Program-made: the position numbers and the translations under genes
Assembly (NCBI GenBank): GCA_031772625.1
Contig: CM062815.1
Location: forward strand, 917,568,979-917,632,978
Direction: 5' to 3'
Source: Pinus tabuliformis
Lineage: Eukaryota; Streptophyta; Pinopsida; Pinales; Pinaceae
DNA: 64,000 nt
The notes under the pieces: model-generated
Databases searched by the model: none
Told to the model about the DNA's origin: nothing
The model's input: the letters and a program-made list of their open reading frames with translations, nothing else
Part shown: one piece after another, positions 12,851-24,026 of the stretch
Position numbering within the stretch: position 1 is the stretch's first letter
Layout of the letters: each line of letters begins with the position of its first letter

Positions 12851-14008
12851 CTAAAACACATCATCCATGGAAACTTCCTTTCTATTCCTGCCATCTTCTC
12901 TTTCCACTTTCTTCAGCTTTTGTGGAAGAATTGTTGGATTCAGAGTCCAACATTTTGCAGCAAGATGCCCTTGCTTATGGCAGTAAGTGAAATGCATGTG
13001 CATCCTCTTGACATCATGACTTGCCTTGTCCTATGGAACTTTGGCTTCTTGCTTCCTTTCCTTCATAATTTTCTTGTATGTGGCCCCTCTTCCAACATCT
13101 AGAATCATTATGGTTATCCAAACCACAAAAGGAACATGCAATTCTTTTCCCATATCTATGTGGAAATTTATCATGCTTTGCAAAATCAAAAGGAAGATGA
13201 TTAGAACCAAATTTATACCTTTCTCTTTCACCTTTATTGCCTTCATGAGGAGGTGAATCAAATGAATAAGTGGCTTCGTTTGGAATACCATCAATCTCTT
13301 CAAGGTTGTTAGAGTTTTCACAACTCTCTAGTTCAAGTGTGTGCTTTTGAACACCTGCATCCTGCAAATGATGTTTCAAGCTATTGCATTCCTCCTGAAT
13401 ACAATATTCACACTCTTGAGGTGGAACACCTGCAATGCAACTCCTTCTTGGAGCTATTTTAATGGTCTTCATGGAAACTTTGTAACTCTCTCCATAAGCT
13501 TGTCCATAGCCAAGACCCAAATAATTAGGCCTTTTCTCAACTATTATTGGCTCAACAATACCCTGTGCATGTCTACCCAAGCCTTTTCCTTTGTAGCCCA
13601 TCTTGGACATTAGCATGGAACCTATGCCTTTGGTATTTTTTTCAAAAGAACCGATATAAACATTCTTAGAAGAATTTAAAGACAAACAGGAACTATTTAC
13701 CTCTTCTTCAAGATGATACTTGACTAAGGCTTCTTTGGCAACAAAGAGTTGTGCCTCCAACTCATCTATCCTTTTCAGGTTCATATTTACAATATGAAGT
13801 TGCCTCTCCATTTCCTGCAACTTGTCAGAAAGCATTTGCTTCTCTTCCTCCACGGAATTCAACTGCTCTCTAAGTATGCTGCTCTTCCTTCCATCCTCAT
13901 ACATTTCTCTCACCATATCATCATGGTGGTCAAATATTCCTTCATGACTTCATCAAAGACTCTTGTGAAGAAAAAATAATTTGAGGACTCACTTGTAGAA
14001 GTTGTCAT
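12851..14008 (-). pseudogene. Gag-like gene: coiled coil, G-patch, zinc knuckles (frameshifted)
   Basis: An ATG at 14006-14008 opens MTTSTSESS and runs about 30 codons, then a one-base shift leads into the 300-codon frame 13014-13916. Within that frame, residues 12-72 are heptad-rich coiled coil and 96-138 form a G-patch ([19 protein letters not shown], then GIVEPI and LGLGYGQ). Residues 261-274 form a CX2CX4HX4C knuckle ([14 protein letters not shown]). After another shift a second knuckle-like GHLAAKCW lies near 12960, with its first Cys lost. G-patches bind RNA helicases or RNA, and some retroviral proteases carry one. Here it is in a gag-like protein with no pol. The gene is broken by at least two frameshifts. 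Confidence 0.7.
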
Positions 14009-14370
14009 TATACCAATGAGCAAAAGAACTTCAAACAAGATTAACAAAGAGATTTATTCAACAACCTTTTGCAACAAACCTCTTATGCTTCAAGGACTGC
14101 CTTAAGGCCCTTTGGGATAAGAAGAATGCCTTCAGCCCTTCTTCCTTCTTGTCCTTCGTGGACTGATCTATTAATAGCTTTCCCTTCACCTCTGTAAACT
14201 CAAACAATAGTCAGTCTGCAAACATGAATACAATCAACCTCTAACTGTTTAAACACCTTTTAAACAAACAATGTTTCCTTTGTCAATAAAGCATTATGAT
14301 CTAATACCACTTGCTCTGGTATAATCAACTTTTATATCACCTTCTTGAAGGTGTGGTTAATCAATCTCAA

Positions 14371-14382
14371 GCTCTGATACCA
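14371..14382 (-). other. Primer-binding site (tRNA-Met type) of the G-patch element
   Basis: The minus strand reads TGGTATCAGAGC two bases from the LTR edge at 14385. This places the 5' LTR on the right and the reading direction leftwards. Confidence 0.85.
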
Positions 14383-14814
14383 CCTGATCTGAAAATGGGG
14401 TTTAAAGGCTTCTTGTCAAGCTTACGAGAACCTCTTGCACTTCCAAAGCTTAAATATTCCCAAGATTTATTGATTAACCAATGCAGAATTAATAATGTGC
14501 TTGAACATAGGTGTATGCTTATATTTGTTTTAAAACCATTACGTGTTGTAATTTCACTTGCTTATGCTGGTATAAAATACATATGACAGTAAGTAAAGTA
14601 GAAAATAAGAAACACATGCATAACAACAAGATGCAACAATAAAACAACACACATAACAACAATATTAATTTGGAATTCACCCAAAAATGTTGGGCTCGTC
14701 TCCTTGAGCTGTAGTCAACTCAACTAAGCTCTCTAGGATTATGGCAATGGTTCTTTCACAAGTGCAATGCTCAACTCTGCTAGTTTACACAGAACACAAT
14801 GGGCTTAGAACACC

Positions 14815-15125
14815 ATCTCATCCCTGGCTCTGAAGCTCTCGGCTTTCTAGCCCTAGCTCTCACTCTGGCTCTCGACTCTAGCTCTAGCTCTAGCTCTGGC
14901 TCTGGATCTTGGCTCTGGCTCATGGATCTGGCTCTTGGCTCTCGCTCTTCATCTTATAACACCATCTCATCCCTCACTTTGAATCTCTCGGCTTTCTAGC
15001 TCTGGCTCTCGGCTCTGGCTCTGGCTCTAGCTCTAGCTCTGGCTCTTGGCTCTAGCTCATGGCTATGGCTCTTAGCTCTCGCTTTGGCTCTCGCTCTATC
15101 TCTCACTCTTCAGCTTTGGCTTCTC
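14815..15125. repeat. GGCTCT/AGCTCT hexanucleotide array, right LTR
   Basis: Counterpart of the array at 10040-10370. Copy number and variants differ, showing independent drift. Confidence 0.8.
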
Positions 15126-15778
15126 TGAGCCCTCTCTCTCGGCCTCTGCGTGACTTTGTAACTCACTTGACCTCCAAGTGATTCTTCAGCAAAAACTCGC
15201 TGCCATCAACTAAGCTCTGTGGTTCACTCGACCTCCAAGTGACTCCTAAAACTCTATGTGTTGCCTTAGAAATCATTTTGTCTAGCTTTTGTGAGGCCTC
15301 TTCCAGCTCTGCAGCTTCCCCATCCATTTCTATGTGTGTAATCACTACTCTGCGGCTCTTCGGCTTCTTTTGCTCCTTGTAATTTCGATTGGCCATCTGG
15401 ATCTGTGGCTCTCCTAGCATTACAAATGCATCATTTCCTAAAAAACGCCCTCTTGTAGTGTGGTGCAATGATCAGGGGCAGTTACAAGGAATCGGGGGCC
15501 TTTCTTGAGGTGAAAACCCAAAAAAAAACCATATTTCCAAATACACAGAGATATACCGTAAATACATAGGAAAAATGCCTCATGGAGCATTTAATCGGAC
15601 TTTAAATATTATTGAATCACCCCTAAAAATGCTTTCACGTCCACCTTTTATGGCTATCGCAAGCCCACCATTGATCTGTGTGATTGTTGATCCAATGGCT
15701 GATAGTCTGTTTCGGGTGGCTTATGTGCATGGAGGTTACCCGCCCAAAAAGGCGTTTTCTCTCACCTCAACCATGCCA

Positions 15779-15783
15779 CGTGT
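15779..15783. repeat. Target-site duplication CGTGT, left copy
   Basis: CGTGT precedes the copia LTR start and recurs at 22569-22573. Removing the insert plus one copy restores the older LTR. Confidence 0.92.
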
Positions 15784-16836
15784 TGTTAAAATTGGAAACC
15801 AGGGAAAAACTTCATGTGGGCCATCTTATTCATGGCTAATAATATTTTTTAGATTCCTCTCGTCGAGAGGTGTAGGATTGATATAAAGATCATCCAATTC
15901 CGATAAGTATTCATGGAGATATGAATTTATTTTGATTTTGGAATTATTATCAAGCTGACCTACAACTCATGTAGGCTCAGAAGCCCAACAGTCACATCTA
16001 TTCACCCACCAACGTTGTGTATAAATATAAGAGTACTTTTCCTCATTTGGACTCACTCATCTCATCACATCTCTCTCTCTCTCTACTGTGCAGATATGAG
16101 TCTCTTCTCTACTGCGCTGAAATGGGTCTCTCTCTCTCACACATGTGAAGCCGGAAACTGCTGAAACTGAAGCTGCAACTACAGAAGTAGAGATTGACTT
16201 GCGTGGCCTAGAAGATCTTCTCTTTGGAACTACGTTGTAGGTTCATCTGAACCTCCTCTGGAATCCGAAACTTTTGGTGGTGGAATGAAGTCAATCCGAC
16301 GAACAGTTTGCAAGATATCGACTGCCCTAGTTTGAAGCCGGAAACTGCTGAAACTGAAGTTGCAACTACAAAAGTAAAGATTGACTTCCGTGGCCTAGAA
16401 TATCTCCTCATCCGAACTGTGCTGTAGGTTCATCTGAACCTCCGCCGGAAGCTGAAACTTTTGGTGGTGGAATGAAGTCAATCCGACTGTCGGTTTGTGA
16501 GATATGGTCTGCCCTATTTTGATAATGAAGCCGCTAATGCTGATGCTACTGATCTAGGGTTTGCTACTGCTGATATGAATCAGATTTATTGTACTATTTC
16601 TCTCTGCTAAATTATTGAAGATAAAAGAAGATTTGATCAAAGGGTTTCCCCACACATTGTGGGGTTTGTCCCTGGCTAGCCACAACATCTTGTATCTCTT
16701 GTCTTGGCTTGTTTTCTGTCGATCATTTAATGTTCTATCTGCACTTTACTTTATGTACATGTGATTGCTAATCGGTGGAATATAATAAGAAAAAGAAGTA
16801 AACTGTTATAAGCATAGAACATACCATAACTTAACA
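15784..16836 (+). mobile_element. Copia 5' LTR (1053 bp)
   Basis: Ends match the 3' LTR. A TATA-like TATAAATATAAG lies near 16020, followed by a CT microsatellite. A ~187-bp tandem duplication (16147-16333 and 16334-16520) is present in both LTRs, so it predates this insertion. Confidence 0.92.
16147..16520. repeat. 187-bp tandem duplication inside the copia LTR
   Basis: Both units begin GAAGCCGGAAACTGCTGAAA and contain GGTGGTGGAATGAAGTCAA. The same pair is at about 21880-22255 in the other LTR. Confidence 0.85.
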
Positions 16837-16848
16837 TGGTATCAGAGC
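16837..16848 (+). other. Primer-binding site (tRNA-Met type) of the nested copia
   Basis: TGGTATCAGAGC directly abuts the LTR end ACTTAACA. Confidence 0.92.
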
Positions 16849-16925
16849 TAAGGTGAAGACAAAGCCCGAGCAAGAGCAAGAGTAATCATTGAAGAGAAGA
16901 TTGGCAAGGCTATCCTAAAAGAACT

Positions 16926-17627
16926 ATGGGGTCCTCAATACTCTTTCCTGCCGAAGACAAGCTCCGTGAGAAAGCTGACTATCATGGTTGGAAGATGTCT
17001 ATCGATCTAACCCTTGAAGATCAAGGAGTGCTGGACCATGTAAGAGGCAATATTGTTGAGCCTTCATCAAATGCATCTGCTACTGCCTGGAACAAATGGA
17101 AAAATGGAGAAGTAAAAAAAAAGAAGATCATCTGGGACTCTATCGACAAGCGCTTGGTGGCCTACATCTCTGATCTAGACACCTCCAAGGAAATCTATGA
17201 CAGACTGGTGAGTTTGTTTAAAGTTAATGATGCAAATCAAGTTTTGTTTCTTAGAAATAAGTTGAGGGAAATCAAGAAGGGTAAAGATGAAAGTATGCAA
17301 GCATACTTCTTAAGAATCACCGAGATCAAGAACGATCTCCTATCTATTGGGGAAACCATTACTAACAGAGAAATGGCACTCACAACTCTCGGAGGATTAC
17401 CATCTAAATGGTATGTGTTTAGGACTACTCTTCTGAACAATAATGTAATTTCTAGTTTCGAGGAATTAATGGCTAGATGCATTCAAGAACAAACAAGGGT
17501 AGAAGAGCAGGAAATGCCCTTGCCTAAAGGTCCTCCAGCTGTTTTTTCTTCTCATGCAAAGAAAAGAAATAATTCCGGAACTAAATCAAAAGGAAAGGCT
17601 GGACCTAAGGCTAGAAGAAAATGGTGA
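16926..17627 (+). CDS. Copia Gag polyprotein, open 233 codons
   Basis: The start is the first ATG after the primer site. The protein has the copia gag (UBN2) pattern: YHGWKMSIDLTLEDQG near residue 20, then AWNKWKN, a KEIYDRL motif near 95, QVLFLRNKLREIKKG near 107 and a C-terminal basic tract. UBN2 proteins form the virus-like particle. The zinc knuckle expected after the basic tail is absent from this frame: the stop at 17625-17627 falls there, and a remnant CYIRNKASHY follows in the same frame. The downstream pol is broken, so the capsid piece is the only part that could still be made. Confidence 0.8.
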   Translation: MGSSILFPAEDKLREKADYHGWKMSIDLTLEDQGVLDHVRGNIVEPSSNASATAWNKWKNGEVKKKKIIWDSIDKRLVAYISDLDTSKEIYDRLVSLFKVNDANQVLFLRNKLREIKKGKDESMQAYFLRITEIKNDLLSIGETITNREMALTTLGGLPSKWYVFRTTLLNNNVISSFEELMARCIQEQTRVEEQEMPLPKGPPAVFSSHAKKRNNSGTKSKGKAGPKARRKW

Positions 17628-20345
17628 TGTTACATTCGCAATAAAGCAAGTCACTATGTATGAGGTCATGAGCATCATGGTAAATGAGATCATGGACATA
17701 AAGGGCAACATGAGATCATGGACATATAGGATAGCATGATGATGATGCACACTAGTTTGAGTAGCATTATGATGGATAAAATCATGGACATGGGCAGCAT
17801 GATGATAATCATGATTAGAGAAGCACGGTACAGTATACAGTGGTGCAACTCGAAATCCCTCTGATGGAAATCAAAGGAATGACAAATTCAACAGCAAAGG
17901 TAAGAGGAGAGCTGGGAATCAAGGAAGAGGACAAGCATTCAAGAAGGCTAGAAATTCCAGGATGTATGCAATGCACCTAACCTCAAAAAGAACCTAGTGT
18001 CCATCTCGGCAACGGAAGACAAAGGCTACAAGGTAACCTTCAGCGATGGCAAGGTACATATAAGGAAAAATAATGTTAAATATGCCTTTACACTTGGGTT
18101 TAGTTTTGATTCATTATATCAAGTCAATGGAAGTCTACTAGGTGTCATGTCTTATGACACATCTCTTCAGTCCGAACTTTGGCATCGGAGGTTTATCCAC
18201 CTTCATTACAAAGATCTACCCAATGTAAGATAGATGGTAACAGGGATGTCCGAATTCCAAGTAGAGAAAGAAGGTGTATGTCCGGGATGTGCCAAAGGAA
18301 AGCTCAAAAGGGGACCATTCCCCTCAAGCCAAAGCAAGACCTTTGATATATTACAATTGGTTTACTCAGGCATACCTGAGGTTGGCATTAGGAGGGAGAC
18401 TACTACACCACATACTCCTGAGTAGAATGGTGTGGTGGGAAGGAAGAACCACACGATGATGGAAGCTGTCTGGGCCATGCTACATGATCAAAGACTTCCA
18501 AAGTTTCTATGGGCTGAAACTACAATCACCGCCGTATATGTACAAAATCGATGCCCTCATCAAGCATTGGGTTCCTAAACTCTTGAAGAAATGTTCACCA
18601 CCAGTCAAAGGGAAGTCATGATTAGTCATGATGTCACCTTTGACAAAGATATGGCTCTCAGCAAGGTGGACAATCTGCTGACTTTGAGTAGCTCTCAAGA
18701 AGCCGACACTAGGGAACCGAAAGAAAAGGATGATGAATCAATGCCTGATGTAGAAGAACCCATGGATCTGATTGATCTCATCCACATGGGCCTTCCTCTT
18801 CTAGGAAGAGGCCTTCATGGCTTAGGGGGATACTTGATGATGCTGAAGGACATGTTGCACCCTGAGGAACCTTCCATCAAAGTAAGAAACTTAATAGGTA
18901 TCAGGGATACCTGACCATCATGAGCACGATCATACAAAATGAACCTTCATCATTCTCAAATGTCATCAAGCATTAACTATGGTAGGATGCTATGACCATA
19001 GAATATGAGTCTATTATGGAGAATTATGTCTGGGAAGTAGCTCCCAGACCCTGGACAAGACAATTGTTACTTCAAAATGGCTTTACAAGATAAAGCATGC
19101 AGCATATGGAAGCACAGAAAAGTATAAGGCTCGTTTTGTTGCTCGTGATTTATCCCAGAAGGAAGGTATAGACTATGATATTTACACCTGTTGCCAGATA
19201 TACGACCATCCACTTGATCATAGCCCTTGTGACTTCACAAGGATGGAACCTACATCAGATGGATGTCAAGACTGCGTTCTTGCACGGTTTGATCAAAGAA
19301 GAGGTCTACATGGAGCAACCCGAAGGATTTGAGATTTATGATTGAAAATCTCATGTATGTAGATTGAAGAAGACTCTCTATGGGCTAAAGCAAGCACCCC
19401 AAGCATGGTATGAGAGGATCAATAACTACTTGATGAAGTTGGGATTCACTAGGAGTGAAGCCGATCCTAACCTTTACTTTAAGGTTGAAGATGAAAAGCC
19501 TATCATACTGGTGTTGCATGTGGATGACCTCTTTCTAACAGGTGCAAACCCTCTCATTCACAAATGTAAGAGGGAGATGGCTTCTGAATTTGAAATGAAG
19601 GACAAAGGACTTGAAGTGTGGTAGAAGCCAAGGGAAATTTTCCTATCTCAAGGAAAATATGTGGTAAAGATATTGGAAAGATTTGGTATGATGGACTGCA
19701 AGCCTGTGACTACCTCGAGGATCTTAACTTTTAAAAGTTATATGGTAGTGATGTCGGACCAGATTTGGGAAATGACTCTGAGTTTCATAAACTCATTCAC
19801 ATTGATGTTATTGGTGAACCTCCATCCGAACATATGTTTTGCAGTTAGCATTGTGAGCTCATATTTGGTTGAGCCTCACTGGATTGATGCCAAGAATCTT
19901 CTGAGATATCTTCGTGGCACAATGGGTTAAGATACACTGTCGAAGATGTGAAACTACTTGGATATACTGATGCTGATTGGGCAGGCAGTGTGGTGGACCG
20001 TAAGAGCACTTCTGAGTGTTGTTTCACCTTGGGATTTGCTTCGATATCCTGGATGAGCAGGAAGCAGAAGTCGATGACTTTGAGCACTGCTGAAGCAGGA
20101 TATACTGTTTCTAGCATGACCTCGTGTGAGGCAGTCTGGTTGCGAAAGCTCTTCAGTGAGCTGTTTGGATTTACATTGGATACCATTGTGATTCTCTATA
20201 ACAACCAGAAGTAGGATTCGATTATTGAGGAATCCCGTATTCGTCGATTGCTCCAGCAAATAGACATCATATGGGATATGGTAAGTTGATGAGCAAGGAG
20301 GCTCCATCGCATTAAGATGATGTACAGGTTGATACACCTTGTCAA
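17628..20345 (+). pseudogene. Copia pol relic with integrase core deleted
   Basis: Recognisable blocks in order: a protease remnant; GAG-preintegrase (LWHRRF and VCPGCAKGK, 17997-18370); a jump to the integrase tail near 18395-18560 (TPE stop NGVVGRKN), so the two catalytic Asp are deleted and the catalytic Glu of VVERKN is Gly; reverse transcriptase with YGLKQAPQAWY and LHVDDLFLTG (19364-19624); and RNase H with GYTDADWAGS, SWMSRKQKS and STAEAGY (19948-20214). Stops and frameshifts separate nearly every block. It cannot integrate itself. Confidence 0.88.
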
Positions 20346-20527
20346 AGCCCTGAGGGAAGATCTAATTTGTGATTTTCCCGGACGACTTGGAGTCATCAAG
20401 AAACCCTTGTACAAGGGTCCTGCATGTTGCATACATTGAGCTCTGGGAGCTCTAAGGGCTTGTGGTTCTTACTGGAGCAACATACGACCACAGGGTGACT
20501 CACCCTCCCCTGGTAGTGCGCACTGGA

Positions 20528-20905
20528 ATAAGATGATTCGCTCTCTTGTGGAACAAGATGATTCACTCTCTTGTGGAACAAGATGATTCGCTCTCTTGTG
20601 GGACAAGATGATTCGCTCTCTTGTGGGACAAGATGATTTGCTCTCTTGTGGAACAGGATGATTCGCTCTGCTATGTAGTAGGATGATTAGTTCTCCTATG
20701 AGGCCTAGATTGATGTGTTCTCCGTGGCGATTGTAGCAGGATTGATGTGTTCTCCTATGAGGCCTGGATTGATGTGTTCTCCATGGCGGCCTGGATTGAT
20801 GTGTTCTCCATGGAGATTGTAGCAGGATTGATGTGTTCTCCTGTGAGGACAGGATTGATTAGTTCTCCTATCAAGGCATCCTACCCATGTAGTCTGGGAC
20901 TCATG
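20528..20905. repeat. Minisatellites downstream of copia pol (25-bp and ~27-bp units)
   Basis: First array: AGATGATTCGCTCTCTTGTGG-type 25-bp unit, about six copies to 20690. It passes into a second array with GGATTGATGTGTTCTCC-type units to about 20900. The two units are related, suggesting stepwise growth. Confidence 0.85.
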
Positions 20906-21014
20906 GGAAGTACCTCTCATCTGATCAATGATCAGGGAAATGAAGTTAGGGACCATAGTAGTACCGATGGACGCATCGTTGTAACTACCGTACTCCCTAT
21001 GCTAGGATGACCTC

Positions 21015-21267
21015 CATTGATCTAGGATCAATGATACTGGTCTGGGACCAGTGGTAGGAGTTGTACGATACTATGACGCTGACTTCGGGTTGGTTGAGAC
21101 TGGTCTGGGATCAGTGGTACATACTCTGAGACTGACTTTGAGTCAGTGGAGGATGATATTGGTCTGGGACCATTGGAGTTGTACTCATTATGACGCCGAC
21201 TTTGGGTTGGTTGAGACTGGTCTGGGACCAGTGGTACATACTCTGAGACTGACTTTGAGTCAGTATG
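21015..21267. repeat. ~120-bp tandem duplication packed with small palindromes
   Basis: Units start near 21031 and 21153. Palindromes include CATTGATC/GATCAATG (21015-21033, loop TAG), ACTGGTC/GACCAGT (21036-21052, loop TGG) and ACTGAC/GTCAGT (loop TTTGA). They lie in the untranslated 3' part of the element. Confidence 0.85.
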
Positions 21268-21505
21268 ATACATCCTCGATCATTTCTTCTTCTTCATAAT
21301 TCAGACAAAAGCAGAGTAGAACAGAACAATGCAAGAGCAGAGCAGAACAGAACAAAACAGTACAGATCAGTGCAGGGAAGAACAAGACAAAGCAGATCAG
21401 GAAAAATAGAGCAAAGTAGGGAAAGGGTCAGGCTGTACAAGGCAGTGCATTTGATGGATGAATAGTAACAACCGATAGAGAGATTGTAGATGAACTTTTC
21501 CATGG

Positions 21506-21516
21506 TTGAGAGGGAG
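21506..21516 (+). other. Polypurine tract of the nested copia
   Basis: GTTGAGAGGGAG-type purine run ends directly at the 3' LTR start TGTTAAAATTGG. Confidence 0.8.
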
Positions 21517-22568
21517 TGTTAAAATTGGCAACCAGGGCAAAACTTCATGTGGGTCATCTTATTCATGGCTAATAATATTTTTTAGATTCCTCTCATCAAG
21601 AGGTGTAGGACTGATATAAAGATCATCCAATTCAGATAAGTATTCATGGAGATATGAATTTATTTTGATTATGGAATTATTATCAAGCCGACCTACAACT
21701 CATGTAGGCTTAGAAGCCCAACAGTCGCATATATTCACCCACCAACGTTGTGTATAAATATAAGAGGAATTTTCCTCATTTGGACTCACTCATCTCATCA
21801 CATCTCTCTCTCTCTCTACTGTGCAGATATGAGTCTCTTCTCTACTGCGCTAAAATGGGTCTCTCTCTCTCACACATGTGAAGCCGGAAACTGCTGAAAC
21901 TGAAGCTGCAACTACAAAAGTAAATATTGACTTGCTTGGCCTAGAAGATCTCCTCTTTGGAACTGCGCTGTAGGTTCATCTGAACCTCCTCTAGAAGCCG
22001 AAACGTTTGGTGGTGGAATGAAGTCAAACCAACAAACGGTTTGCAAGATATCGACTGCCCTAGTTTGAAGCCGGAAACTACTGAAACTGAAGCTGCAACT
22101 GCAGAAGTAAAGATTGACTTGCGTGGCCTAGAAGATCTCCTCATCTGAACTGCGTTATAGGTTCATCTGAACCTCCTCTTGAAGCCGAAACTTTTCGTGG
22201 TGGAATGAAGTCAATCCGACTGTCAGTTTGTGAGATATGGTCTGCCCTAGTTTGATAATGAAGCCGCTAATGCTGATGCTACTGATCTAGGGTTTGCTAC
22301 TGCTGATATGAATCAGATTTATTGTACTATTTCTCTCTGCTGAATTATTGAAGATAAAAGAAGATTTGATCAAAGGGTTTCCCCACACATTGTGGGTTTC
22401 TCCCTGGCTAGCCGCCACATCTTGTGTCTCTTGTCTTGGCTTGTTTTCTGTCGATCGTTTAATGTTCTATCTGCACTTTACTTTATGTACATGTGATTGC
22501 TAATCGGTGGAATACAATAAGAAAAATAAGTAAACTATTATAAGCATAGAACATACCATAACTTAACA
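21517..22568 (+). mobile_element. Copia 3' LTR (1052 bp)
   Basis: Same ends and internal duplication as the 5' LTR, with scattered substitutions. Followed by the second CGTGT. Confidence 0.92.
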
Positions 22569-22573
22569 CGTGT

Positions 22574-23388
22574 CAGCTAGTGTATCGGTTCGGGTCACGC
22601 CCATTCAAAACCACTTACCGCCTAAGGCCCGCCCAAAATCCCGCTTACCACGGATTTCAAAATTTATTGGGCTACATTTATAAACCTTTCGGGTCCACTA
22701 TTCTATCGCAAATCGCTATCACATGGCGTAATGGCCAAACCCAAATACATGGGAAATACATTGAAATTTCGAAGTTCCCGGACTTCAAATTTTATGCAAT
22801 CAGGTCCGTAATCCCTATCAGGTCCAGGTCCTTATCGCTAATTGCAATCGCAATGACCCGGGGGTCTGTCCTTGGGTATGCCGATCACCAATATCACACC
22901 TCGCATATTGCATCAGTGGGATTCTATGTCTCCTGCTCCTCCGATCGTCAATCACCCCGATCGCGAATCGTCGATATCGCTCATCACAATCACATTATCA
23001 CATATCGCCCAGTCGCATGTCACTATGCCTGGGGTCCCGATATTAGGCGAAGGCCTACCTCCGATCCAATATATTGGAGATCGTTGATCAGGGGTCCATC
23101 TTCCTTTGTGTTAAGTCCATCCCATTGCACATTTTCCACGTGATTTCCTTAAAGAGCCTTTTATGCCATTTTTAGAAGAAATGCCTCCTTTTCCAGAGGA
23201 CAAACGCAATCTTCTTTTTGCGATAACTTCTTCATCCAAAGTCCATTTTAGCCCATTCAAGTTGCAGTAGACTCAAAATGGAAAGATATATGAAATGGGA
23301 CTATTTCCAAGAGCATCCTTGGATTTTCATTTCCCTATGTGAGGAAAACCTTAGACTTAGAAGTCTATTCTAGATCCATTTTAGATCA
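22574..23388 (-). mobile_element. 5' LTR of the G-patch element, remaining part
   Basis: Homology to the left LTR resumes at CAGCTAGTGTATCGG and runs to TTTTAGATCA, matching 11020-11855. CAAAA follows at 23389-23393. Confidence 0.88.
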
Positions 23389-23393
23389 CAAAA

Positions 23394-24021
23394 ACTCCAA
23401 AAGAAAACAAATCTTCAGGCCCTCCTTCTAGTGCTAAAAAAGTTGTATCCTTAAAATCTCAGCCTCAACATTATAAGGGACACGAACCGGTCGAGAACTT
23501 AAAGCTACTTCTTTTCTGTTTGGAATGGTGGTTCCAACTAGTTAAACTAGGTCCAATTACCTTCTATCCATCGCTACTGGCTTAAAGTATGACTTTCACC
23601 TAACAATAGAGAAGAGACATCAGATCGTATCTTCTTGCTAACCAAGCAAGAAAGTGATCCTTAAGTTGATATAGGGCTCAGCCAAGCCACAATTAAAGTT
23701 TGCCTCTTTGATTAGAGGATTTTTAGAAATGTAATAATTAATATAAATGAAAACTAATCCTAGAATACAAGAAAAATGAAAGAAATCCTAAGCCTATTTC
23801 GATTAGGTAGATGTAGATCTAACCCAATTGAGAGAAAAGTAATTAAATGATTTGGATTTAAATGTGTCTGACTTATAATGAACATCAAGCTAATGAAGTA
23901 GCTCAATTGATTAATATTATGAATACTAAAACACATTTTGTTTAGATATCTATTAACATGAATGATTAATCATTAACATTAGGAAGTAGTTCACATAATG
24001 CTAATAACCAATAAACTATTA
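23394..24021. other. AT-rich flank, no gene seen
   Basis: Continuation of the DNA into which the G-patch element inserted. No domain-bearing frame. The last ~60 bases (AGGAAGTAGTTCACATAATG region) recur in related form at 32681-32740 just beyond element A. Confidence 0.5.
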
Positions 24022-24026
24022 ACAAT
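24022..24026. repeat. Target-site duplication ACAAT, left copy
   Basis: ACAAT precedes TGTTACACAG and recurs at 32677-32681 after the right LTR. Confidence 0.88.

Larger units (their letters stand above)
14385..15783 (-). mobile_element. 5' LTR of the G-patch element, first part
   Basis: Homologous to 9620-11040, starting TGATCTGAAAATGG. Homology stops at CCATGCCACGTGT, where the copia element is inserted, and resumes at 22574. The GGCTCT array is at 14815-15125. Confidence 0.88.
15784..22568 (+). mobile_element. Ty1/copia element nested in the G-patch element LTR
   Basis: LTRs 15784-16836 and 21517-22568 begin TGTTAAAATTGG and end CATAACTTAACA. The primer site, a gag frame, a degraded pol and a polypurine tract follow in plus orientation, and the TSD is CGTGT. 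Structurally complete but coding-dead. About 1.2 kb between RNase H and the 3' LTR is filled with tandem repeats and small palindromes. Confidence 0.93.
9620..23388 (-). mobile_element. Complete non-autonomous LTR element with G-patch gag (interrupted)
   Basis: Two LTRs (9620-11855; 14385-15783 plus 22574-23388) share TGAT...GATCA ends and are flanked by CAAAA. A minus-strand tRNA-Met primer site lies inside the right LTR and a polypurine tract inside the left LTR, so the element reads right to left. The internal part is only about 2.5 kb and carries a gag-like gene but no protease, integrase or reverse transcriptase that I can find. This matches a LARD-like non-autonomous element. A 6.8 kb copia insertion (15784-22573 with one TSD copy) splits the right LTR. 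Confidence 0.88.

Noticed and set aside
12920..13979. Plus-strand frames over the G-patch gene
   Set aside because: Antisense shadows. Coiled coil, G-patch and knuckle motifs read clearly on the minus strand.
19845..20581. Several minus-strand frames of 60-127 codons
   Set aside because: They are antisense to the copia RNase H and the minisatellite, with no domain similarity.
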